DNA from: Streptosporangiaceae bacterium
Lineage (GTDB): Bacteria > Actinomycetota > Actinomycetes > Streptosporangiales > Streptosporangiaceae
Assembly (NCBI GenBank): GCA_025964715.1
Contig: JAOPYH010000438.1
Location: 1-36,694 of the forward strand
Direction of reading: 5' to 3'
Length of the DNA: 36,694 nt
The position numbers were made by a program, and so were the translations under genes. This document shows positions 16,730 through 25,155 of the stretch, in pieces. The notes under the pieces were generated by a model, which was not told where the DNA came from, did no database searches, and worked only from the letters and a program-made list of their open reading frames with translations. The stretch's first letter is position 1; each line of letters opens with the position of its first letter.

Positions 16730-17575
16730 ATGAGCGCGATGCCGGACACCGAGCCCGCCGGGGGCCAGTGGCGGGCCACCGCGGACCGCCGCTCCTGGAT
16801 CGGGGAACGGGTCCTGGCCCAGGGCTCGGTGAGCATCGACGAGGTGGTCGCCGCGTACGGCGTGTCACGGATGACCGTCCACCGCGACCTCGACGAGCTC
16901 GAACGCCGCGGCGTGCTCCGGAAGGTGCGTGGTGGCGCCTCCGCGCAGCCGTCCACCCGGTTCGAAAGCGACGTGCGCTACCGGCTCCAGCAGCGCGGCG
17001 CCGAGAAGGAAGCGCTGTGCGCGGCGGCCGCACGTCTTGTACGGCCGGGTGACGCGGTGCTGCTCGACGAGTCCACCACCGTGTTGCCGCTGGCCCGGAT
17101 GCTGCCCGGAATCGGCTCGGTCACGGTGCTCTCGAACTTCCGGCTGCTGCTCAACGAACTCGCCGCCGCCGAAGACGTCCGCCTGGTCGGCCTCGGCGGC
17201 GACTACGACGCGCGCTTCGCGACATATACCGGGCCACTGTGCCGGGAGATGGTGAGCGCGCTACGGCCTGACCTGTACATAACCTCCACGACCGCGGTCG
17301 ACGGCACGATCGCGTTCCATCCCGACGCGCAGATCGCGGACGTGAAGCGGGCCATGCTCGCCGCGGCCGCCCGGAGCGTTCTCCTGCTCGACCACACCAA
17401 GCTCGGCCACCGGGCGCTGCACCGGGTGGCCTCGATCGGCGACTTCGACGAGATCTACGTGGACGAGGCCGCCCCGGCCGCCGTCGTACGTCAGCTCCGC
17501 GAGGCCGGCACGGAGGTCACCGTCGTCCCCGTGCCTTCACCGAGCCGGTCCGCCGGCACGAAAGGAACCTCATGA
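16730..17575 (+). CDS. DeoR/GlpR-family transcriptional regulator
   Basis: 281 aa. The N-terminal winged helix-turn-helix shows SVSIDEVVAAYGVSRMTVHRDLDELERRGVLRKVRGGA (written as two joined blocks, about residues 33-70), the DeoR signature. The C-terminal DeoR sensor domain includes AVLLDESTTVLPLARML, VTVLSNFRLLLNEL, VGLGGDYDARFATYTG, and LLLDHTKLGHRALHRVASIGDFDEIYVD. Such regulators bind sugar or polyol phosphates. I use ATG 16730; ATG 16739 is an alternative. Its stop overlaps the next gene as ATGA, making it the first gene of a four-gene operon, with palindromes directly upstream. Confidence 0.9.
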   Translation: MSAMPDTEPAGGQWRATADRRSWIGERVLAQGSVSIDEVVAAYGVSRMTVHRDLDELERRGVLRKVRGGASAQPSTRFESDVRYRLQQRGAEKEALCAAAARLVRPGDAVLLDESTTVLPLARMLPGIGSVTVLSNFRLLLNELAAAEDVRLVGLGGDYDARFATYTGPLCREMVSALRPDLYITSTTAVDGTIAFHPDAQIADVKRAMLAAAARSVLLLDHTKLGHRALHRVASIGDFDEIYVDEAAPAAVVRQLREAGTEVTVVPVPSPSRSAGTKGTS

Positions 17576-18972
17576 CCGATCAGCACTCTCTCGCGGACCT
17601 CCTCGCCCGGTTCGGCCCGGACCGCGTCTCGACGGCGCCGTCGGACCTGGCCGCCCACTCCCACGACGTGTGGCCGCTGAGCACCAAACAGGCCATGCAG
17701 GGCAAACACCCGCACGCTCCGGACGCCGTCGTGCGGGCCCGCGACACCGATGAGGTCGCGCAGGTGCTGTCCTGGGCTGACGCGCATGGCGTACCGGTCA
17801 CACCCTGGGGGCTGGGCTCCTCGGTCACCGGCGCACCGCTGCCCCTGCGCGGCGGCGTGGTCCTGGACCTGTCGGAGTTGCTCGCCGAGCCCGAGCTGAA
17901 CGAGACGGACCTGACGGTGACCGTGGCCGCCGGGGTCCGGGGCGACCGGCTCGAAGGGTGGCTCGCCGAGCGCGGGTACACCCTCGGCCACTCCCCCCAG
18001 TCCCTGGACCGCTCCACCGCCGCCGGCTGGCTGGCGACCCGGGCCACCGGCCAGTTCTCCTCCAAGTACGGCGGGATCGAGGACCTGGCGGTGGCGTTCA
18101 CCGTGGTCCTGGCCGACGGCACCGTCGTACACATGGCCGACCACCCGCGTGCGGCGATCGGCCCGGACCTGCGACACCTGTTCATCGGCTCGGAGGGCAC
18201 GCTCGGCGTCATCACGGCGGTGAAGCTGAAGGTGTTCCCCACCCCCGAGCACCGCGTGCTCCAGGCCGTACGCTTCGACACGGTCGAGGCCGGCTTGGCC
18301 ACGATGCGTCAGCTCACCCGCGCGGGCCTGCGTCTTTCGATCGTGCGCTTCTACGACCACGACGAGGCCCGGCACGCGATGGTGGACTCCGCCTTCGACG
18401 GAGCCGTGCTCTTCCTCGGGAGCGAAGGCCCAGGTGCGGTCGCCGACGTCGAGCAGGCCGAGGCACTGCGCATCGCGGCGGCCAACGGCGGGACCGAGCT
18501 GGGGCCGGCCCCCGTCGAGGCGTGGATGGCGCGGCGCTACGACTTCTCCACCATCGAGCGACTGCTCGGTGAGCCCGGCGGCTACGCCGAGACGATCGAG
18601 ATCGCGCACTACTGGAGTGGCATCGGCGACGTGCACGCGGCGGCGAAGAAGGCCCTGGAGCCGCTCGCCGACGAGGTCCTCGGGCACTTCTCCCACGTCT
18701 ATCCCCAGGGGACCTCGCTTTACCTGATCCTCCTCGGCCGGGCCGCCGACGACGCCGAAGCCGAACAGCGGATCGAACGGATCTGGGCGACCGCGATGGA
18801 GGTCACGCTGGCCCACGGCGCCGCGCTGTCCCACCACCACGGGGTCGGCATCGCGCGCCTGCCGTACGTGCGGGCCGCGCTCGGCGACTCCGCCCTGGTC
18901 CTCGACCGCGTCAAGTCGGTACTCGATCCGAACAACGTGCTCAACCCCGGCAAGCTGGGTCTCGGCGGCTGA
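17572..18972 (+). CDS. Alkyldihydroxyacetonephosphate synthase-like FAD-binding oxidase
   Basis: 466 aa, VAO/FAD-linked oxidase fold. The FAD-binding half has PWGLGSSVTGAPLPLRGGVVLDL (about residues 78-100) and GSEGTLGVITAVKLKVFPTP. Features specific to AGPS are present: GWLATRATG (Arg157, matching the essential Arg in the animal enzyme's TRASG), KYGGIEDLAVAFTVV, LYLILLG (Tyr near 385) and SHHHGVG with His421-423. Glycolate/lactate oxidase relatives have a GEHG-type motif there instead. AGPS exchanges the acyl group of acyl-DHAP for a fatty alcohol, making the ether bond. This protein lacks the long N-terminal region of animal AGPS. It overlaps the DeoR stop and precedes FGGY kinase and GlpD genes. 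The family is sure; the actual reaction is inferred. Confidence 0.82.
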   Translation: MTDQHSLADLLARFGPDRVSTAPSDLAAHSHDVWPLSTKQAMQGKHPHAPDAVVRARDTDEVAQVLSWADAHGVPVTPWGLGSSVTGAPLPLRGGVVLDLSELLAEPELNETDLTVTVAAGVRGDRLEGWLAERGYTLGHSPQSLDRSTAAGWLATRATGQFSSKYGGIEDLAVAFTVVLADGTVVHMADHPRAAIGPDLRHLFIGSEGTLGVITAVKLKVFPTPEHRVLQAVRFDTVEAGLATMRQLTRAGLRLSIVRFYDHDEARHAMVDSAFDGAVLFLGSEGPGAVADVEQAEALRIAAANGGTELGPAPVEAWMARRYDFSTIERLLGEPGGYAETIEIAHYWSGIGDVHAAAKKALEPLADEVLGHFSHVYPQGTSLYLILLGRAADDAEAEQRIERIWATAMEVTLAHGAALSHHHGVGIARLPYVRAALGDSALVLDRVKSVLDPNNVLNPGKLGLGG

Positions 18973-18984
18973 GGAGTGACATCG

Positions 18985-20478
18985 ATGACTCAGCAGCGCA
19001 TCCTCGTCATCGACGAGGGGACCACCGGAACGCGGGCCGTGGTCTTCGACCGGGACAGCCGGGTGCTCGGCCAGTCCTACACCGAGTTCGGCCAGCACCA
19101 TCCCAAGCCGGACCGCGTCGAACACGACCCGGAGGAGATCTGGCAGGCCACCCGGCGCATGATCGCGGCCGCGCTCACCGAGGCCGGCATCGGGCCGGAC
19201 CGGCTCGCCGCGGTCGGCATCACCAATCAGCGCGCCACCACGGTGGTGTGGGACAGGCACACCGGTGACGCCGTGGCGCCGGCGATCGTCTGGCAGGACA
19301 CCCGCACCAGCCGGTACGTCGACGAACTCCGCGAGACCTGGGGCGACAAGGTCTACGGTCATACCGGATGGGCGCTGGCGCCGGTCTACTCCTCGCTGTC
19401 CCTGCGCTGGATCCTGGAGCACGACGCGGACCTGCGCCGGCGCGCCGAAGCGGGCGAACTGGCCTTCGGCACGATCGACTCGTGGCTGATCCACCGGCTC
19501 ACCGGGGGCCGCACGCACGTGATCAGCGCCTCCAACGCTGCCGTCACCGGCTCCTACGATCTCCACACGGGGACTTGGTACACCGAGTGGCTGGACGCCC
19601 TCGGCGTACCCGCCGCGCTGTTTCCGGAGATCTGCGATGACTCCGGCATCCTCGGCTACACGGACCCGGAGGTGTTCGGGGCGGAGATCCCCATCGCCTC
19701 CGCGCTGGCCGACCAGTCGGCGGCGCTGTTCGCACAGCACTGCCTGCGGCCCGGCGAGATCAAGTCCACGCACGGCACTGGCACGTTCCTGGACATGAAC
19801 GTCGGGACCGAGCCGGTGATCTCCAAGAACGGGCTGAACAGCATCATCGGCTGGCGGCGCGATGGCGTCACCACCTACGGGCTGGAGGGGTACGCCGCCG
19901 TCACCGGCGCCGCCGTCCAGTGGCTGCGGGACAAGGCCCGGCTGATCGATCACTCCGCCGAGACAGAGGCGCTGGCCCGCGCTGTACCCGACAACGGCGG
20001 GGTCTACTTCGTTCCCGCGCTGACCGGCCTGTCCGCGCCGTACTGGGACTCCTACGCGCGCGGCACCATCATCGGCATCTCCCCCGGCACCACCCGCGAG
20101 CACCTGGTGCGGGCGACGCTGGAGGGCATCGTCTACTCGATCCGCGACTTCATCGAGACGATGGCAACCGACAGCGGACAGCCCATCGCCACGATCCGGG
20201 CCGACGGCGGCGGCGCCGCCAATGACTTCCTGCTGCAGTTCCAGGCCGACATCCTCAGCAGCGACGTGGTGCGGCCGGCCAACACCGAGGCGACCAGCCT
20301 CGGCGCCGCGTACCTCGCCGGTCTGGCGGTCGGGGTGTGGTCCGACCCCGAGGACTGCTTCCCGCCGTCCCGTGGCGACACCACCTTCCATCCCAGCATG
20401 GCGGAGGACGAGCGCGAACGGCTGTACGCGCGGTGGAAGCGCGCCGTGGACCGCAGCAGGGGATGGGCGGCGCAGTGA
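18985..20478 (+). CDS. glpK: FGGY-family kinase, glycerol kinase-like with altered substrate pocket
   Basis: 497 aa, GlpK length. It contains IDEGTTGTRAVVFD (Asp10), GITNQRATTVVW, AIVWQDTRTS (Trp103), ALADQSAALFAQ, STHGTGTFLDMN, GYAAVTGAAVQWLRD and YFVPALTGLSAPYWDSYARG, all matching glycerol kinase. However, by alignment with E. coli GlpK numbering, Glu84 is Ala here and Tyr135 is Val134; both contact glycerol in the E. coli enzyme. Arg83, Trp103, the Asp of ADQ and the Phe of TGTFLDM are kept. The substrate could be a related polyol, so the symbol is provisional. ATG 18985 has GAGGAG 8 nt upstream; the in-frame GTG at 18976 lies inside that site. It ends in a GTGA overlap with the dehydrogenase. 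Confidence 0.82.
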   Translation: MTQQRILVIDEGTTGTRAVVFDRDSRVLGQSYTEFGQHHPKPDRVEHDPEEIWQATRRMIAAALTEAGIGPDRLAAVGITNQRATTVVWDRHTGDAVAPAIVWQDTRTSRYVDELRETWGDKVYGHTGWALAPVYSSLSLRWILEHDADLRRRAEAGELAFGTIDSWLIHRLTGGRTHVISASNAAVTGSYDLHTGTWYTEWLDALGVPAALFPEICDDSGILGYTDPEVFGAEIPIASALADQSAALFAQHCLRPGEIKSTHGTGTFLDMNVGTEPVISKNGLNSIIGWRRDGVTTYGLEGYAAVTGAAVQWLRDKARLIDHSAETEALARAVPDNGGVYFVPALTGLSAPYWDSYARGTIIGISPGTTREHLVRATLEGIVYSIRDFIETMATDSGQPIATIRADGGGAANDFLLQFQADILSSDVVRPANTEATSLGAAYLAGLAVGVWSDPEDCFPPSRGDTTFHPSMAEDERERLYARWKRAVDRSRGWAAQ

Positions 20479-22109
20479 GACGCTTCACCGAGGCCGATCT
20501 GCCCGCCACCGTCGACCTGCTGGTGATCGGCGGCGGGATCACCGGGGCGGCCACCGCCCGCGACGCCGCGCTACGCGGCCTGTCGGTCGTCCTGGTCGAA
20601 CGCGAGGACTTCGCGGCCGGGACCTCGAGCCGATCCTCCAAGCTGATCCACGGCGGCCTGCGTTACCTGCAGACCTACCAATTCCGCATGGTGCACGAGT
20701 CGGTACGCGAGCGGGAGTTGATGCTCAGCCTCGCCCCGCACCTCACCCCACTGCGCCCGTTCCTCTACCTGCTGTACGACGGCTATCCCGAGGGGCGTGC
20801 GCTGCTCAACCTCGGCCTGACGTTCTATGACGCGTTCTCCCGGGCCCCGCTGCGGCGGTGGCACCGGATGCTCGGCCGCGACGCCGTGATCCGGCGCGAG
20901 CCCCATCTCAACCGGGCCGGGCTGCGCGGCGCGGGGCTGTTCCACGACGCGCTCACCGACGACGCCCGGGTCGTGATCGACACCCTCAAGGCGGCGGCGG
21001 ACGCCGGTGCGCTGGTGGCCAACCATCGCGAGGTGACCGGCCTCATCCGCACGGGCGGCCGTGTCCGCGGGGCCGAGGTCACCGACCGGCTCACCGGAGA
21101 GCACCTGCGGATCCGGGCCCGCGTGGTGCTCAACACCACCGGCCCCTGGGCGGACCGGATACGCCGGCTGGAGGCACCCGCGGCGCCGGACTCGCTGCGG
21201 CCCACCAAGGGCGTGCACCTGGTGCTGCGCAAGTCCGACTTCCCGCTCGAACACGCCCTGTTCCTGCGGTCTCCGCGGGACGGCCGCGTGGTGTGGCCGA
21301 TCCCGGCGCTGGATGAGGACTACGTCTACTTCGGCACCACCGACACCGACTACGACGGCCCGCTCGACGAGGTCGTCGCCGACACCGAGGACATCGACTA
21401 CCTCCTCGAGGCCGCCAACCACGCCGTCCCCGACGCGAAGCTCGACTACGGGCATGTCGTGGGCACCTGGGCCGGGCTGCGCCCCCTGATCGCTCCTTCC
21501 TCGGACGTCTCGGCCAGCGCGGTGCCGCGCGAACACCAGATCACCCAGGGCCCGGACGGGATGCTGACCATCGCCGGCGGCAAGCTCACCACAGCCCGGG
21601 TGATGGCCCGGCAGCTCGTCGACGCGGCCGTAGGCGTCCTCGCGGACGAGCACGGCCTCCGCGGCGTACCGCAATCGCGCAGCGCCGAACACCCGCTGTC
21701 CGGCGGCGACCGGGCCCAGATCTTCCGCGCCCGGCGCCTGCTGGCCGACGGGGACCTGGACGAGACGGTGGCCGAGCGCTGGCTGTCCCGGTACGGGGGG
21801 AACGCCGCCGCCGTGGCCGAACTCGCCAGGCAGCGCCCGGACGGCGCCGACCCGCTCGGCTCCACCGGGCTGACCACGGCCGAGATCGACTACGCGGTGC
21901 ACGAGGAGATGGCCCGCACCGTCACCGACCTGCTCGTCCGGCGCACCGGAACGTTCTTCTGGACGCCCGACGGTGGCGCGCACGCCATCGAGCCGGTCGC
22001 CGAACACCTCGGGAGGATCCTGGGCCTGACGCAGGAGGACCGTCGCGACCAGGTCGCGACCTACCTCGCGTGGGTGCGCAAGAACCGGCCGCGCCCCCTG
22101 GACGGCTGA
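20475..22109 (+). CDS. glpD: FAD-dependent glycerol-3-phosphate dehydrogenase-like protein (GlpD family)
   Basis: 544 aa. The FAD dinucleotide-binding motif is VIGGGITGAATARDAALRG (about residues 17-35), then the GlpD signature DFAAGTSSRSSKLIHGGLRYL. Later blocks are NTTGPWADRI, PTKGVHLVL, DEDYVYFGTTDTDY and LTIAGGKLTTARVMA, followed by a DAO C-terminal domain. GlpD oxidises sn-glycerol-3-phosphate to DHAP and passes electrons to quinone. The GTG start at 20475 overlaps the kinase stop (GTGA); an ATG four codons earlier is possible. It is last in the operon, followed by a hairpin. If the kinase is not glycerol-specific, the substrate would be the matching polyol phosphate. Confidence 0.88.
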   Translation: MRRFTEADLPATVDLLVIGGGITGAATARDAALRGLSVVLVEREDFAAGTSSRSSKLIHGGLRYLQTYQFRMVHESVRERELMLSLAPHLTPLRPFLYLLYDGYPEGRALLNLGLTFYDAFSRAPLRRWHRMLGRDAVIRREPHLNRAGLRGAGLFHDALTDDARVVIDTLKAAADAGALVANHREVTGLIRTGGRVRGAEVTDRLTGEHLRIRARVVLNTTGPWADRIRRLEAPAAPDSLRPTKGVHLVLRKSDFPLEHALFLRSPRDGRVVWPIPALDEDYVYFGTTDTDYDGPLDEVVADTEDIDYLLEAANHAVPDAKLDYGHVVGTWAGLRPLIAPSSDVSASAVPREHQITQGPDGMLTIAGGKLTTARVMARQLVDAAVGVLADEHGLRGVPQSRSAEHPLSGGDRAQIFRARRLLADGDLDETVAERWLSRYGGNAAAVAELARQRPDGADPLGSTGLTTAEIDYAVHEEMARTVTDLLVRRTGTFFWTPDGGAHAIEPVAEHLGRILGLTQEDRRDQVATYLAWVRKNRPRPLDG

Positions 22110-22126
22110 GCGAGTCCAAGGGGCGC
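22091..22126. terminator. Bidirectional hairpin between glpD and the GlyRS gene
   Basis: Arms 22091-22103 and 22114-22126 pair over 13 positions with a single mismatch, which becomes a G-U pair in the minus-strand transcript. The loop is 10 nt and contains the glpD stop. It lies between two convergent genes (glpD stop at 22109, glyS stop from 22138) and probably ends both transcripts. Confidence 0.65.
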
Positions 22127-22137
22127 CGAAAGGAGGC

Positions 22138-25128
22138 TCAGGAGACCTCGCGCCATTCGATCACTCCGTCGGCCAGGTCACGGATGGCCGCCAGCAGCCC
22201 GAGCCTGTTGGCCCGGACGGCCGGATCCTCGGCCATCACGAGGACCTCGTCGAAATAGGCGTCGATGGGCTCGGCGAGCCGCAGCGCCGCCCCGGTGAAG
22301 GCGGGCAGGCTGACGGCTGCGTCCCCGAGGTCGGCCCGGACACCGGTCAACGTCTCGTGCAGGCGGCCCTCGGCCTCGTCGGAGAACAGCGCCGGATCGT
22401 AGGACGCCCTGGTCTGCGCGGGCACGATGCGGAGCACCCGCTGGAGCGCGGTGGTGAGCCGGTCGAACCGCTCGTCGCCGAGGAGCTTCTCGAGGTCGGC
22501 CGCGGCCTGCTCGGCGTGGGCGGGCGCGCCGGCGTGCGGCAGGACCGCACGTACGACGTTGACCGGGTGGCCCGCGTCGAGCAACGCCTGCTCGAGCCGG
22601 CGCGCCACGAACCGCGAGGCCTCCTCGAGCGCCGCCGCGGGCACCTCGACCGGCTGGTGCCGGGCGGCGACGGCAAGTCCCTCGCCGACGGTGATGGCCG
22701 CCAGACGGGGGTGGGCGCGCAGGATCGCGGTCAGCCCCAGGGCGGCCCGCCGCAGCCCGTACGGGTCCGAGCTGCCCGAGGGCACGGAGCCGATGCCGAT
22801 CAGCCCGGCGAGCAGGTCCAGCCGGTCCGCCAGCGCGAGCAGCGCGCCCGGTAGGGACGCGGGCAGCCGGTCGCCCGAGGATCGCGGCAGCTCCATCTCG
22901 TGCAGCGCCTCGGCGACCGCTTCGCCCTCGCCGGCCTGCCGTGCGTACTCGCCCGCCATGACCCCGGCCAGGCTGGACAGCTCGATGACCATCTGCGAGC
23001 CCAGGTCGAACTTGGCCAGCTCGCCCGCGCGGGCCAGGGCGGCGGACTCCTCGGCCGAGAGCCGGATCCGGGCGGCGAGATCGACCGCTGTCGCGCGGAT
23101 CCGCTCGGCGCGGTCGGCCATGGAACCGAGCCGCTCCTCGAACGTCAGCTTGTCCAGGCCCCGCTTCAGCTCCTCGGGCGGCACGCGTAGATCGGCCCGG
23201 TAGAAGAACGCCGCGTCCTCATAGCGAGCGCGGAGCACTGCCTCGTTGCCGGCCCGTACGGCGGCGTGGTCGCACGCGCCGTTGGCCATCGTCACGAAGT
23301 GCGGCAGCAGCACACCGTCCCGGTCCCGTACGGGCAGGTAGCGCTGGTGCTTTCTCATCACCGTGGTCAGGATCTCGGCCGGCAGCTCGAGGTATTTCGG
23401 ATCGAACGCCCCGAGGATCGGGATCGGCTCCTCGACGAGGTTCGTCACCTCGTCGATCACGCCGCGCTCGCCGATCGGATCGATGCTCCCGCCCACGCCG
23501 GCCGCAAGCTGCGCGGCGCCGGCCAGGATCCGCTCCCGCCGGCGGCCGGCGTCCGGCTCTATGCCGCGTGACCGGAGCGTGCCCAGGTGCTCGGCGGCCG
23601 AGGCGACGGCGACGTGCGGCTCGGCTGCCGTGCGGTGTACGGCCGTGACCCTGCCGGCCGGCGTCCCGGAGACCGAGAACGGCACGACCTCGTCCCCGAG
23701 GAGCGCGACGATCCAGCGGATCGGGCGGGCATAGGAGAGCCCGGCCGCGTTCCAGCGCATGTTCTTGTCCGCCCGCAGCCCCGTGACGATCCCGGGCAGC
23801 AGCGCGCTGAGCACCTCGGCCGCGGGGCGTCCCCGCACCTGCTTGACGTAGCCGACGTACTCACCGCCGTTGAAGGTCAGCGTCCGCAGCTGCGCGACCT
23901 CGATGCCCTGGCCCCGGGCGAACCCGAGCGCCGCCTTGGTCGGGGCTCCGTCGGCGCCGTAGGCGCCCGACAGACGGGGGCCGCGGACGGTCTCCTCGGT
24001 GTCGTCCTCTCCTGGCGCGATGTCGTCGACGAACGCCACGATCCGGCGTGGGGAGGACATCACCTGGATCTCGCCGTGCCGCAGCCGGGTCTCGCCCAGG
24101 CGCTTGGCGAGGGCACCGCGGACGGCGTCCGCCACCCGCACCACCTCGGCCGGCGGCAGCTCCTCGACGCCGATCTCGAAGGCCAGCGGCGACGGGACTT
24201 CGATGCCGGGGTGCGACGGGGACGGCTCTCGGTCCGGCTCGGCCGCCGGCCCGGCCGTGGCCACGCCGAGCGGGTGGCCGAGTTCGGCCCGGCGGGCTAC
24301 CCACAGCTCCGCGACGTCACGGGCGAGCGCGCGCATGCGGGCGAAGGCGCGGGCACGCTCGGTGGTCCCGATGGCGCCGCGGGCGTCGAGCACGTTGAAG
24401 GCGTGCGAGCACTTCAGGACATAGGAGTGCGCGGGCACCGGGAGCCGGGCCTCGATCATCCGCCGGGCCTCGGCCTCGGCCGCTTCGAAGATCTGCCGGT
24501 TGGTCTCGATGTCGGCGTCGTCGAGGTAGTAGCGGCTCATCTCGTACTCGGCCTGGCCGAAGGCCTCGCCGTAGGACATGCCGGGCGCGTAGGCGATGTC
24601 CTTGAAGTGCGAGACGCCCTGGAGCGCCATGATGATGCGCTCCATGCCATAGGTGATCTCCACTGAGACCGGGTCCAGCGGAAGGCCGCCGGATTGCTGG
24701 AAGTAGGTGAACTGTGTGATCTCGAGGCCGTCCAGCCACACCTCCCAGCCCAGCCCCCAGGCGCCGAGGGCGGGCGAGGCCCAGTTGTCCTCCACGAACC
24801 GCACATCGTGGGCGTCCAGGTCGATCCCGAGGACGGCGAGACTGCCGAGGTAGAGCTCCTGCGGGTCGCCGGGCTCCGGTTTGAGCACGACCTGGAACTG
24901 CGTGTGGGTCTGCAGCCGGTTGGGATTGTCGCCATAGCGCGAGTCGTCCGGCCGGACGCTCGGCTCGACGTAGGCCACCCGCCATGGCTCGGGACCGAGC
25001 ACCCGCAGCGCGGTCGCCGGGTTCAGGGTGCCGGCGCCGACCTCGGTGTTCATCGGCTGGACGATGACACACCCTTGATCGGCCCAGTACTGCGTCAGCC
25101 GCATCAGGGCCTCTTGCATCGTCAGCAT
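22138..25128 (-). CDS. glyS: Glycyl-tRNA synthetase, single-chain alpha-beta fusion
   Basis: 996 aa. Residues about 1-295 are a complete bacterial alpha subunit (GlyQ): LTQYWADQGCVIVQPMNTEVGAGT, RYGDNPNRLQTHTQFQVVLKP, VEDNWASPALGAWGLGWEVW, QFTYFQQSGG. A Pro/Ser/Glu-rich linker (about 296-318) joins it to a complete beta subunit (GlyS) starting LAFEIGVEELPPAEV, with MRKHQRYLPVRD, an HD-like region and the C-terminal anticodon-binding part ending FDEVLVMAEDPAVRANRLGLL. It charges tRNA-Gly. Most bacteria with this type encode two subunits separately; Streptomyces and Mycobacterium use the unrelated alpha2 type. The frame is uninterrupted. ATG 25128 is used; ATG 25119 is an alternative. The 27-bp gap upstream leaves no room for a T-box. 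Confidence 0.93.
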   Translation of the reverse strand: MLTMQEALMRLTQYWADQGCVIVQPMNTEVGAGTLNPATALRVLGPEPWRVAYVEPSVRPDDSRYGDNPNRLQTHTQFQVVLKPEPGDPQELYLGSLAVLGIDLDAHDVRFVEDNWASPALGAWGLGWEVWLDGLEITQFTYFQQSGGLPLDPVSVEITYGMERIIMALQGVSHFKDIAYAPGMSYGEAFGQAEYEMSRYYLDDADIETNRQIFEAAEAEARRMIEARLPVPAHSYVLKCSHAFNVLDARGAIGTTERARAFARMRALARDVAELWVARRAELGHPLGVATAGPAAEPDREPSPSHPGIEVPSPLAFEIGVEELPPAEVVRVADAVRGALAKRLGETRLRHGEIQVMSSPRRIVAFVDDIAPGEDDTEETVRGPRLSGAYGADGAPTKAALGFARGQGIEVAQLRTLTFNGGEYVGYVKQVRGRPAAEVLSALLPGIVTGLRADKNMRWNAAGLSYARPIRWIVALLGDEVVPFSVSGTPAGRVTAVHRTAAEPHVAVASAAEHLGTLRSRGIEPDAGRRRERILAGAAQLAAGVGGSIDPIGERGVIDEVTNLVEEPIPILGAFDPKYLELPAEILTTVMRKHQRYLPVRDRDGVLLPHFVTMANGACDHAAVRAGNEAVLRARYEDAAFFYRADLRVPPEELKRGLDKLTFEERLGSMADRAERIRATAVDLAARIRLSAEESAALARAGELAKFDLGSQMVIELSSLAGVMAGEYARQAGEGEAVAEALHEMELPRSSGDRLPASLPGALLALADRLDLLAGLIGIGSVPSGSSDPYGLRRAALGLTAILRAHPRLAAITVGEGLAVAARHQPVEVPAAALEEASRFVARRLEQALLDAGHPVNVVRAVLPHAGAPAHAEQAAADLEKLLGDERFDRLTTALQRVLRIVPAQTRASYDPALFSDEAEGRLHETLTGVRADLGDAAVSLPAFTGAALRLAEPIDAYFDEVLVMAEDPAVRANRLGLLAAIRDLADGVIEWREVS

Positions 25129-25155
25129 GACCTCGAGCCTATCGACCCGAGTGGC

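Noticed and set aside
17491..20391. A 966-codon open frame on the minus strand opposite the DeoR-flavoprotein-kinase genes
   Set aside because: It mirrors the codon bias of three well-recognised plus-strand genes, has repetitive Gly/Arg/His/Val content, crosses gene boundaries and matches no family.
25129..25155. T-box riboswitch before the GlyRS gene
   Set aside because: Only 27 bp separate it from the upstream gene; no T-box sequence or stem is possible there.
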